This document shows positions 28,666-37,800 of a stretch of 42,192 nucleotides of DNA, one piece after another. Numbering within the stretch: position 1 is the stretch's first letter; every line of letters begins with the position of its first letter. A model generated the notes under the pieces. That model saw only the letters and a list, made by a program, of their open reading frames with translations, was not told where the DNA came from and did not search any database. The position numbers were made by a program, and so were the translations under genes. Origin of the DNA: a virus; the IMG/VR virus record IMGVR_UViG_3300025030_000210, positions 1-42,192 of that record, one strand, 5' to 3'.

Positions 28666-29210
28666 CTCATATGAAACTGATAATTGAAGAAAGACAAGGA
28701 ATTCCTCGAGTCTTATATAAGGACGGAGGAAGACAGATTATTATTGAAGAAATGTCTAAGGCTATAAATTCTGCTTTAGGACAAATTAAGGGAATTCTTC
28801 AACCACAATTACCTGTAGGAGCTACAGGAAAACTACAGCAGGGTCTTACTATAGATCCTGCTAAGGCTACATATAAAGGAAATAGGATTTCTGGAAGAAT
28901 GTATACAAGAGGTGTAGCTCGAAAATATGCAGGAGTTGTTGAGTTAGGAAGGGGATCTCCTAGAAAAAGACCTCCTCCTGGAAGTCTTGTAAGATGGGCT
29001 ATGGTTAAAAAAGGACTTTCTAAGAAGGAAGCTCAGAGAGCAGATTTCCTAATAAGAAGAAAGATAGGAAGAGAGGGGATTCGACCCAAACTTACATGGT
29101 CATCTAATATGCTTAGATTTAAGTCTATTGCAAATAGAGAATTAACAAGAGGTCTTAAGAATGTAATTTCTAGGATTGCAAGAAGTCCTAAAACAAAGAG
29201 AGGAAGATAA
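28659..29210 (+). CDS. HK97 gp10-like neck protein
   Basis: A protein of up to 183 residues. KLIIEERQGIPRVLYKDGGR, a central VGATGKLQQGLTI and RGVARKYAGVVELGRGSPRKR match the gp10-like tail-completion/neck family; the basic C-terminus (SPKTKRGR) fits too. The start is either ATG 28659, inside the palindrome, or ATG 28671 four codons later. Neither has a nearby ribosome binding site; the only SD-like GAGAAGG lies before the palindrome. Confidence 0.7.
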   Translation: MNSHMKLIIEERQGIPRVLYKDGGRQIIIEEMSKAINSALGQIKGILQPQLPVGATGKLQQGLTIDPAKATYKGNRISGRMYTRGVARKYAGVVELGRGSPRKRPPPGSLVRWAMVKKGLSKKEAQRADFLIRRKIGREGIRPKLTWSSNMLRFKSIANRELTRGLKNVISRIARSPKTKRGR

Positions 29211-29677
29211 TGTCAGAAGCTTTAATTCGAGCGCAATTAAAAGTAATACTTTCTGCAATCTCTAATATTGGAAATGTTTATGATACTAAGAGATATTATA
29301 ATAATCAAGCTGACAGATTAGAGATAATGAAGGCTACCATAAGTAGTACAGATCAAATACGGGCTTGGATGATTTCCAGGGAAGGAACTCCAGAAGTAAA
29401 CCAGATGCTCTTGGGACTATCAAATTCTAGTGGCAGGGAAGTTATACATAAATACAGTATTGAAGGATGGATAGGACTGAAAGATTCTGCAACTACGGAA
29501 AAGACTTTAAATGCTCTCCTCGATCTTATTGAGGATGCTTTTGCAGATAATAGAACCTTAAATGCAACTTGTTTTTATCATGAAGGAATTATAGTAGATA
29601 AAATAGATACTGTAGATATGACAGGAATATTATGCAATCATTGTGAACTCTCTTTGAGGGTTAAAGAGTTTATATAG
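29210..29677 (+). CDS. Tail terminator-like protein
   Basis: A 155-residue protein with the alpha/beta pattern of tail terminators: helical front (ALIRAQLKVILSAISNI), strand near VIHKYSIEGWIGLKD, helix LNALLDLIEDAFADN and end CNHCELSLRVKEF. Its place between the gp10-like protein and the tail tube supports the call. GAGG precedes a TAATG start. No catalytic motif exists to confirm it. Confidence 0.65.
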   Translation: MSEALIRAQLKVILSAISNIGNVYDTKRYYNNQADRLEIMKATISSTDQIRAWMISREGTPEVNQMLLGLSNSSGREVIHKYSIEGWIGLKDSATTEKTLNALLDLIEDAFADNRTLNATCFYHEGIIVDKIDTVDMTGILCNHCELSLRVKEFI

Positions 29678-29687
29678 GAGGTGATCT

Positions 29688-30878
29688 ATGGCACAAGCTA
29701 AAGGTAGTAATACTAAGATAGTGGTAGGAATAGAACCATCTTATGGAACTATTTCTACAGGGTTTGGAACAAACAAGAAAGCTATTGTTGTTCCGTATGC
29801 AAGCATGAATATGAAAAATGCAGAGAATCAAATTGTCAATCCTTTGATTAAAGGTAATAGGAATCCTATTAGACCTGGAAGAGGGAATAAAAATCCAGGT
29901 GGAACTCTTTCCACTTTGTTGACTCCTCACATGTATGCCATGCTAGCATATACCTTAGGTAAAAGAAAGGTAACTGATAGTTATACAGATGATATTGTTG
30001 TAACTAGTAATATCTATATGAAGGGAACTGGGGGTCAAACGATAGTAAATAATGTTGAAGGATATACTGCAACAGGTGAAAATGCTGCTGCAGTAGCAAA
30101 TGAAACAGCTCCTTATATTCATACGTTTACTATAGGCGAGATTCCATCCTTCACAATAGAGGAACAATTTGCAGGTCTTGGAACTCTTCAATGTAGAAGA
30201 TTTCTCGGTAGTTGTGTAAACAGTATGACTATTAAGATTCCTGTAGAAGGATATATAGGCCTCGATTTTGATATTATAGCAGCAGAAGAAACGACCGCTA
30301 CTGCAGTAATGGCTTCAGGAAATGAACTGGAATATGAGCATATGCCGTATGATGCTTTTGAGTTAGCAGCTGCTCATATTATGTTGGGGGCAACTTATGA
30401 TGTTGCAGCCGCTGTTGCCTATATAGACTCTATCTCTAATATCACTATAAGTAACAATCTTGGTGGAGAAGGATATGTTCTCGGAGGTGCTGGAGTTAGA
30501 AAAGCTCTCCCTGCAGGTATTGTTACTGTATCTGGTTCTTGCAGAATAATGTTTACAGATACAGGTACAAGTGCTGTTACCCTTTTGACAGATATTAATA
30601 ATAGGGTTGAGAAGGCTATTGTTCTTACATTAATTAGAGGATCAACAACTTTGGCTGCTCCCGGAACAACCCCTCCGCAGGTAGGAAATGCAGATAATGA
30701 GGCTATTCAAATTATCCTTCCTGAACTGGTTTTCGCTGCTACATCTCCAGTTATCGAGGGGCCAACTGGAGTGTATTTTGAAGGAACATTTACAGGATAC
30801 TATGAAGATTCAACAGTTGACAGCTTAACAAGTGGTATTCAAATTAAATTGCTTAATTCTGATGCACCAAGACTCTAA
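29688..30878 (+). CDS. Major tail tube protein
   Basis: A 396-residue protein, beta-rich and Gly/Thr/Ala-rich, beginning AQAKGSNTKIVVGIEPSYGT, the typical front of large siphovirus tail tube proteins. The latter half (residues about 240-330) may be an Ig-like or surface domain. A perfect AGGAGGTGAT ribosome binding site suits a highly made protein. The following chaperone pair and tape measure gene confirm the context. Confidence 0.78.
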   Translation: MAQAKGSNTKIVVGIEPSYGTISTGFGTNKKAIVVPYASMNMKNAENQIVNPLIKGNRNPIRPGRGNKNPGGTLSTLLTPHMYAMLAYTLGKRKVTDSYTDDIVVTSNIYMKGTGGQTIVNNVEGYTATGENAAAVANETAPYIHTFTIGEIPSFTIEEQFAGLGTLQCRRFLGSCVNSMTIKIPVEGYIGLDFDIIAAEETTATAVMASGNELEYEHMPYDAFELAAAHIMLGATYDVAAAVAYIDSISNITISNNLGGEGYVLGGAGVRKALPAGIVTVSGSCRIMFTDTGTSAVTLLTDINNRVEKAIVLTLIRGSTTLAAPGTTPPQVGNADNEAIQIILPELVFAATSPVIEGPTGVYFEGTFTGYYEDSTVDSLTSGIQIKLLNSDAPRL

Positions 30879-30887
30879 GGAGGAAAA

Positions 30888-31244
30888 TTGAAATATATTA
30901 TAGGTGGTATTGAATTTACCCAAGGTAAAGTGAGTCTAAGGAAACTTAGACAGTTAGTTTCTATTTTATGCACTATAGCTTTACCTAAAGATTTAACAAC
31001 ATTGACTTTAGTCAATGCTATGGGAGAGAAACTTCCTGAGATGTTCTCACTGATTTTGGAAGGGAATTATCCTAAAGATAAGTCTGCTTCAGATTTTCTT
31101 GATGATAATATGGATGATTCTCAAGTTATTCAAGTTATAGAAGATTTTTTAGCTCACAGCCCTATCTACAAAAAGGTAGTAAATCTTCTGTCGGGGAATC
31201 AAAATCTAAATCAGACTCTAAAGATTTTGGATGGGGCAAGATAA
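30888..31244 (+). CDS. Tail assembly chaperone (G-like)
   Basis: A 118-residue, helical, acidic protein started by TTG with AAGGAGG upstream. It lies between tail tube and tape measure genes, as lambda G does. Near its end the codons TAC AAA AAG form a candidate slippery site, and the -1 frame stays open into the downstream T-like segment, so a longer G-T product is expected. Confidence 0.7.
   Translation: MKYIIGGIEFTQGKVSLRKLRQLVSILCTIALPKDLTTLTLVNAMGEKLPEMFSLILEGNYPKDKSASDFLDDNMDDSQVIQVIEDFLAHSPIYKKVVNLLSGNQNLNQTLKILDGAR
31169..31175 (+). other. Candidate -1 frameshift site
   Basis: The heptamer C AAA AAG in frame with the G-like gene. A slip of one base back moves into a frame with no stop from 31,175 to 31,549, whose product reads GSKSSVGESKSKSDSKDFGW GKIIEAIDEIV. 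This is the standard arrangement of tail chaperone genes. The first base C is not the ideal A; a GGGG stretch at 31,193 is an alternative slip point. Confidence 0.55.
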
Positions 31245-31549
31245 TTGAGGCAATAGATGAAATAGTTGTGATTTTGTCTGATGGAGACATCACGAAACGT
31301 GATGAAGTCCTTGACTTTAGTTATGAAGAGGTAAAGCCTTATTTAGAATACCGTTGCGAGGCAATTGCTATTCGTAAGGGTATTCTTCAAATGGTAAAAG
31401 AAAATGATAAAGAGTCTCAATTCTGTAAGATATGTAAAAAGATAGGTAAAGATGACTGTGATAATTGTTCTAAAGAATTTAAGGTAATACAAAATGGCAG
31501 CAGAACCCCTCAATCTAGAATTCGTAATAAGAGCAATAAACGAGGCTAA
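31175..31549 (+). CDS. Tail assembly chaperone frameshift extension (T-like)
   Basis: The -1-frame extension of the G-like chaperone. It has no ribosome binding site of its own; a GTG at 31268 could be a weak separate start. The Ser/Lys/Asp-rich linker leads to a helical part (FSYEEVKPYLEYRCEAIAIR) and then a cysteine cluster CKICKKIGKDDCDNC, a likely zinc site. It would bind the tape measure protein during tail assembly. It overlaps the tape measure gene by 56 bases. Confidence 0.65.
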   Translation, partial: GSKSSVGESKSKSDSKDFGWGKIIEAIDEIVVILSDGDITKRDEVLDFSYEEVKPYLEYRCEAIAIRKGILQMVKENDKESQFCKICKKIGKDDCDNCSKEFKVIQNGSRTPQSRIRNKSNKRG

Positions 31550-33266
31550 AGCAGGAGTAGATTCTGCAATTTCTGATTTCAAGAGATTGTCAGGTGCTGC
31601 TACTGCTGCAGGAAAGCCTATGGAGTCTATAGGGGGAACTCAACAACAGCAGAGAATGTCAGGACTTCATACGAGAATTACACAACTAACAGGAGCATTT
31701 AGAAAATTAGGAGTAGAACTTGAAACAATAGACCTGTATTTTATAAGTGGGTTTAAAGTTCTAGGTCTTTTTAAGCTTATAGATTTTACTAAGCAATCTA
31801 TCCTTCAAGCAGAAAACTATTCTAATGCTTTGCGTGGTATAGCTGCTATGGCTAGGTCTACTGGTGAAGAAGTGGAAACTGTTTTCCAGGCTATTAATAA
31901 ACTAGCAGAAGATGGTAGAATTCCTGTACAAGATTTAGCTGAAGCAATGAGAAACTTGCTTCCTAAGTATGGTTTAGCTGATTCAATAAAATTAATTGAA
32001 GCTATAAAGACAACAGGAACTGTTTTGGGTACTCAAGGAGGCATGCCTCAAGGAACAGCATTAAAAAGAGTAACACAAGGTGTAGCTCAATGGCTTTCTA
32101 CACTAACAGATGCTACACTCGTTACAAAAAATCTTGATATGATGGTGCAAGAATATGCCAATACTTTAAGAGTGAATGCTGATGCACTTGATGAAAATCA
32201 ACGGTATCATGCTGTATTATTGGGATTCTTAAAAGAAGCGTCTATTCTTTATGATGCTGAAGATCAAGCTATACAAGGTCTTACTGGTACACTGGCAAAA
32301 GATAATCAAGCTTTAATGGATTTTAAGAATGTATACGGTCAGACATTAGCACCAATGACTGTTGAAATAGTTGAAAATTTAACAGAGGGGATAAAACTTT
32401 TAGGAAAATTTTTAGCTGCTTTAGAAAAAGGTTTTCTGTCTTTAGGATATGGAGCTGAAATGGCTTTAATGAGAATTAAGGCTTTATTGAACTGGAAAAA
32501 TCTTTTTAAGTCTGGAGAAGATATAATAGCAGAACAAGCAGATGCTATGGAGTATATGAGAAAACAGTATGAGGAAGCCATTAAGGAAATAAATGCTAAA
32601 TATGGAGTAGGAAGTGTATTAAAGGGAGCACAGATTGAAATTTCTGCAAACTTTAAGCAGATAAAGCCTCCTGATATTGGAAATGTTTTTTCTGGTATAT
32701 CTTCAGGATATCCTTCTTTAGGAGGAACTCCTTGGTGGATGAAACAAGAAACTTTTACTGTAGATTTTGGAAAGATGATAGATTTAGCTAAGGCTAAAGA
32801 AGCAGAAGAAAATGCTAGAAAGATGGGGGAAAAAATTGCAACTGCTTTTAGTTATCCTCTAGAAAGAGGAATATCAGATGTATTTTTTAATCTGTTTGTA
32901 GGAGAAAAAGGCTCATTTATAGAGATGGCTCGAAATTTTGGAAAATCTCTTGCAAGAGCTATATCTGATGCTATGGCAGAAGCTATGATTGCTCCTGTTA
33001 AAAATTGGATGTCAGGATTATTTTCTGGTTTATTTAGTGCAGGAGGAGCAGCCCTTGGAGGGAGCATAGGAGGGGGATCTGTTTCTGGGGGAAGCATGAT
33101 TCCTGCAGGAGGATTAATGGGAGGATTTGGAGCTAGAGGAGGTATTAATATTAATGTAGGATCTGGATATACTCCTCGAGAAATAGGGGATATGGTAACG
33201 CAGAAGCTGCAAGAAGGGTATAGTAATAACTCTTCTATTAGAAAAGTTATAAAATCCCAAAGGTGA
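31494..33266 (+). CDS. Tape measure protein
   Basis: A 590-residue protein beginning AAEPLNLEFVIRAINEAKAG, with long helical stretches, hydrophobic segments near 95-115 and 290-320, and a Gly/Ser-rich end (AGGAALGGSIGGGSVSGGSM). Position after the chaperones fixes the call. At about 1.5 angstrom per residue the tail would be short for a siphovirus, roughly 90 nm. No peptidase or lysozyme motif is seen. The stop codon lies in a 23-bp operator-like site. Confidence 0.85.
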   Translation: MAAEPLNLEFVIRAINEAKAGVDSAISDFKRLSGAATAAGKPMESIGGTQQQQRMSGLHTRITQLTGAFRKLGVELETIDLYFISGFKVLGLFKLIDFTKQSILQAENYSNALRGIAAMARSTGEEVETVFQAINKLAEDGRIPVQDLAEAMRNLLPKYGLADSIKLIEAIKTTGTVLGTQGGMPQGTALKRVTQGVAQWLSTLTDATLVTKNLDMMVQEYANTLRVNADALDENQRYHAVLLGFLKEASILYDAEDQAIQGLTGTLAKDNQALMDFKNVYGQTLAPMTVEIVENLTEGIKLLGKFLAALEKGFLSLGYGAEMALMRIKALLNWKNLFKSGEDIIAEQADAMEYMRKQYEEAIKEINAKYGVGSVLKGAQIEISANFKQIKPPDIGNVFSGISSGYPSLGGTPWWMKQETFTVDFGKMIDLAKAKEAEENARKMGEKIATAFSYPLERGISDVFFNLFVGEKGSFIEMARNFGKSLARAISDAMAEAMIAPVKNWMSGLFSGLFSAGGAALGGSIGGGSVSGGSMIPAGGLMGGFGARGGININVGSGYTPREIGDMVTQKLQEGYSNNSSIRKVIKSQR

Positions 33267-33283
33267 TTAATCATTAATGAACT
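33261..33283. promoter_or_regulatory. 23-bp operator-like site (two mismatches in one arm)
   Basis: AGGTGATTAAT, C, ATTAATGAACT. The left arm contains the tape measure TGA stop and doubles as an AAGGTG ribosome binding site; the right arm contains the ATG of the next gene. Confidence 0.65.
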
Positions 33284-34044
33284 ATTTAAACAATTCTGGA
33301 ATTGCAATAGAGCCTATATATCCTTTTGTAGAGAGGATAAAATTTAATACTGAAGTAATTACTCTTAATTCTCTTAAACAGGCTACTGTAGGTTCTCTTA
33401 CAAGATTTGATACTCAGTCTAATATGCCTCTACCTTCTTATTCTCTGATGGAAAGTATATCTAGAGATGTTATAGTTTCGGAAGATAATCTTAGAGAACA
33501 AAGAAGGCCTCGAAGAGAAGCCTCTTTAAGAAGATATAGGCTTCACTTTGATGCTATATCTTCTACCCAATCTTCTGCTGTAGTAACTTTCTTTTTAAAT
33601 AGAAAAGGGAGATTTAATAATTTTTCTATTCAGGAAACAGAAATATCTCCTTATACAGAATATGCTTTATTTGAGGGGGCATTAACAACTGTCAACTTTG
33701 ATTCAGATGAATTATTAGTGTCACTTATTAACCCCGGAAGATTCTCGATAGAGATTCCTATTGTAGAAAGTTTTAATTCTATTAGAATTCCTAAACAATT
33801 TAACGCTTCTAGGGAATTCACTATTAATTACTCTACAGAAGACTTAACAAGTTTAATTAATTTCTTTGAGGATAATGCTGTGGGTAAAGACATTATATTT
33901 GACTTTAATCCCTATAATATGATTTCATCTTATCTAACTAATACTACATATACTGTAAGATTTGATATTGAATCTTTTGAAAGAGAAGTTAAGCAGATTA
34001 ATCAAGATACAGTCTCTGTAAAGCTTAAAGAGGTAATTACTTAA
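33277..34044 (+). CDS. Minor tail protein, lambda M-like/distal tail type
   Basis: A 255-residue beta-rich protein directly after the tape measure, where lambda M or a distal tail protein is expected. The paired domains (around RYRLHFDAISSTQSSAVVTF and TINYSTEDLTSLINFFEDNA) suit such a role. The start ATG is inside the operator-like palindrome; the next in-frame methionine is 49 codons on, so this start is probably real. Confidence 0.65.
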   Translation: MNYLNNSGIAIEPIYPFVERIKFNTEVITLNSLKQATVGSLTRFDTQSNMPLPSYSLMESISRDVIVSEDNLREQRRPRREASLRRYRLHFDAISSTQSSAVVTFFLNRKGRFNNFSIQETEISPYTEYALFEGALTTVNFDSDELLVSLINPGRFSIEIPIVESFNSIRIPKQFNASREFTINYSTEDLTSLINFFEDNAVGKDIIFDFNPYNMISSYLTNTTYTVRFDIESFEREVKQINQDTVSVKLKEVIT

Positions 34045-34811
34045 TGCCAAGTGCAAATATTATATCAGATGTTCTAGCAATAGAACAAGCCAGAATTATA
34101 ACTCTTGTGGAGATTAGATATGTTACTATTACCAAGAGATACTGTAATTTAGAGGAGACATCTATAGGAGATGGAAGCTATTATACTTGGGGAGGAAATG
34201 ATTATACTTGTATGCCTCTTAAAGTTGAAAATAAGGGGGGACAAAATATTGAGGCTGAATTAGCAGAAGCTACTTTAAGTATATCTTCTGTTGATAAAGA
34301 GAATAGTGACTTCGTAAATGTAGGAGATGTTGGAGGAAGAATTGTAGTTATAACTAGGACATATGAAGGAAGAACAGCATCTACAGATTATATAGATTTA
34401 TATAAATATAAAATAAATAAACCTGGATATGATGATTTAACCAGAACAGTTGTTTATGATCTTAAACCTATAATTGCCGAGTTTAAAAATGATGTGCCCC
34501 TTTTTGTTCGGGATAGAAATAGGTGCGGATTTAAGTTTGATGTAGATGGAACCGACCCTATAGCAGCTATGACCTGTGGATGGTGGACACAATATGCCAA
34601 TAAATATTTCCCTGGAAGCGAAGCTTCTGCTATAGATACTACAAATTATCCTAATGCAGATGTATCTGCACCTTATACTTGTGATTTTAGTGTAAGAGGC
34701 AAAAATGGTTGCGCTGCACATTTTAATCAGACAGATGAGACAAATAAGCCTAAACTTAGAGGCAGATTTTATCCTGGTATGCCTCAAACACCCTTGAAAG
34801 GAATTATATAG
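34044..34811 (+). CDS. Minor tail protein, lambda L-like with C-terminal Cys cluster
   Basis: A 255-residue protein. The C-terminal third has CGFKF, MTCGWW, CDFSVRGKNGCAAHF and then GRFYPGMP, the four-cysteine pattern of lambda gpL, which binds an iron-sulfur cluster at the tail tip. The front half is beta-rich (ITLVEIRYVTITKRY). Start overlaps the previous stop (TAATG). Its place between M-like and J-like genes confirms the family. Confidence 0.75.
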   Translation: MPSANIISDVLAIEQARIITLVEIRYVTITKRYCNLEETSIGDGSYYTWGGNDYTCMPLKVENKGGQNIEAELAEATLSISSVDKENSDFVNVGDVGGRIVVITRTYEGRTASTDYIDLYKYKINKPGYDDLTRTVVYDLKPIIAEFKNDVPLFVRDRNRCGFKFDVDGTDPIAAMTCGWWTQYANKYFPGSEASAIDTTNYPNADVSAPYTCDFSVRGKNGCAAHFNQTDETNKPKLRGRFYPGMPQTPLKGII

Positions 34812-34812
34812 T

Positions 34813-37800
34813 ATGCCTATTCCTTGGATAGCTATAGGAATCTCGGTTGCAATTAGTTTACTGGCTACTGCTATTAACTATCTTCTCAGACCCCATACTA
34901 AGAAACCAAACTCTTTTGATTCTCCAACTTATGGTTGGCAGGGAATGGTTAATTCTTATGAGCCAGGTACACCTCTTAATCTTCCCTATGGAACTATACA
35001 ACTTCCTCCAGCAATTATTAATTGGTACAGAAGAGGTAATACAGGAAAAACTAGAGCTTATGTTGTAGGCTCTCTAGGACACGGACAGATAGCTGGAGTA
35101 AGGGGAATTAAAATTAACGGTCTTACTCTAAGGCATTATTATTCTAAGTTTAATAAGGATTGTCTTGTTTATATTACTCACGGAGAATATCAACAGAAGG
35201 TTTACAAATTCTGTAAAGAAGTTAAAGGATATCTTGTAGGTGCTCCAAGTGGAACTAGTCCTACGAAAACTTTAACAGTTGTTGTAACTAATGGCAGGAC
35301 ATTTCAAAGTGCTTCAGCTAAAGAGCCCGGCTATCTTCTTTTGTACGGACAAAATACAGATACAGGAAAAGAAACCTATGAGATGGTAAGATATTTGTCT
35401 GCGTCTAATGTAGGTTCTACGTGGACATTTAAAGGTGTTCGAATGACAAAATCTTTTGTTGATGCAGATAATGTAACTCAGTTATATAAAATAGCTCATA
35501 ATGATGATGGAGTTGCAAGGCAAATTATCCCTCATATTGGAAGTGTTACTACTTACCACCAAGATATTAATAGTATTGAACTAACGAATTCTTGGAGTTC
35601 TACGTTTACAACTAATGGAAAAGTAGATGCTTTTTCCACCACTTTTGAATTGCCTGAAGGATTATATAAGTTTGATGATAAAGAAGGATATGAACCTAAT
35701 CAAGTAAAAATAGCTGTTAGGTGGAGAGCTGTTGGAGCAAGCTCATGGGCTGAATACGGGGAGGTTAGAACTCCTTTATCAGGGACAGAGCATAATATAA
35801 AAGTTGTTAAAAATACAAATTACGCTCTTCTAGTGGATGCCTCTACAGGAGATGAGATAACAGGAACAGAAGAAGACTTTGATTTTCTTGATGATATAGA
35901 AGAAGGAATGGAAATAGATTTTACCGCAAACTCAAAAGATTATACTTACTTTATTGATTCAGTAATAACAGAACCTACAGGAGATTATGAGTTAAGTGGA
36001 GAGGAAAATAGCGAAAGACTTCCTCTGTATAGAGCAAAAATTAAATTCTCGTCAAGAAAAGCCCCTTCTGAAAGTAAAAGTAAAAAGTTTCCAGGACATA
36101 CTGTAAACAATGTAACTTATGCTATCTATTATTACAAGTCTGATAACGTTAATGTTGCAAGAATTACAATTCCTGAAAAACCTGGAATTAAACAAGGAAG
36201 TTATCAGGTAACTTATCAATTTCCCCAAGATGGGCTTGGAGACGAAGAAAAACTTTCTTCTTACAAGCAGCACGAGATACAGTGTAAACTTGTTTCTCCT
36301 ACGACCACTCACGACACAACAAAAGATGCACACAAAGTAGTGCTTACATCTATTGAGGATATAAAACTAGATGATTTAGTGTATCCTGGAGAAGCTCTAA
36401 TTGGAATGAGACTCACTATGACAGAAAAGATAAGCGGGGCTTTAGATAATATAACTGCTATTATTGATGGTCTTCTTGTTAAAGATACCAGCGAAGATAT
36501 TTCAGGGTTATCTCAATGGGCGGCGGGTGAAGTGTTTGCTTCCCTTGTTGACGGAAGCGGTCAGCCTATAAGAAGAAGAGCTTTGGCTTCTGCGAAGGAT
36601 TGTCAGCACGCTTATAGACTAATTAAGATTGGAACTACAGGAAATACAGAACCGACCTGGCAACCTATCTCTGGAGCTGTTATTTTTGACGGTACTTGTG
36701 AATGGCAAGAAGATTCTTGTAAGTGGAATGATAATCCTTTAGATATAATGTGTGATTTGCAGCAGAATCCTCTATACGGTAGAGGTCAGTATCTTAACTT
36801 TGATAATACTATTCTTAATGATTTATATGATTCTTATAATGTAGATGATGCTAATGGAATTACAGACAGGGAGTATTGTAATCATAATATTACTGAGAAT
36901 GGAAAAGTTAGAGATAGATTTGCTGTAGATATTAATATAGATTTCAGACAACCTCTTATAGATACTCTTGAAGTGTTAGCTAAGAGTACAAGAGGGTATA
37001 ATTACTGGGATGGACAAAAACTTCTAACTTATATAGATAGATATAGAGCTCCTGTGACGTTAGTCAATGATGCCTGTATTTTGCCTGATTCTTTTATTAT
37101 TAATGAGGTAGATATAGAGGATAAGATTAACAGATTATATGCTGCTATCTTAAATAGGTATAGAGGATATAAGCAAGACCAAGTTGCTAGGGATTATATA
37201 GATGAGGGTTATACTATAGGTGACTTGATAATGGAACAAATACACCTATATGGAATAATTGATAAGTGGCATGCAGTAAAGATTCTCTCTTATATGCTAA
37301 AGTATTCTAAATATATTAAGCATATTATAAAGTATGAACAAGGACTTGATGCTTGTTTATATGATATTGGAGATGTGTTTTATTTTAGCACAGAAGCTGT
37401 AAATAATTCAGTTCAAATAGGTTCTAGTAAAAAGTGGTCATCTACCTGTGGTAGAGTAATTTCTGTTTCGGGTGTAACCTTTACTACAGATAAAGATGTA
37501 ACAGTATCAAATGGACAGAAAGTATTATTTAGGAATGACAATGGGACAGCTACAGAATGTACTATTAATTCTCAGGTGGGAAGAGTTATAACTTGTAGTA
37601 CAAGTATATCTAATGTATCTGCTAATAGTATTTACTCCTTTGGGACATCAGATACCAATAATGAGTATTACAGATTATTTACTTGTATTGCTAAAAAACC
37701 TAATGAGTATACTAGTGAAATAATAGCTATAACTTATGATGATAATATCTTTAAAGATATTTATGATACTGCAACTCCTTCTCAAGAAACCTCAGGCGTA

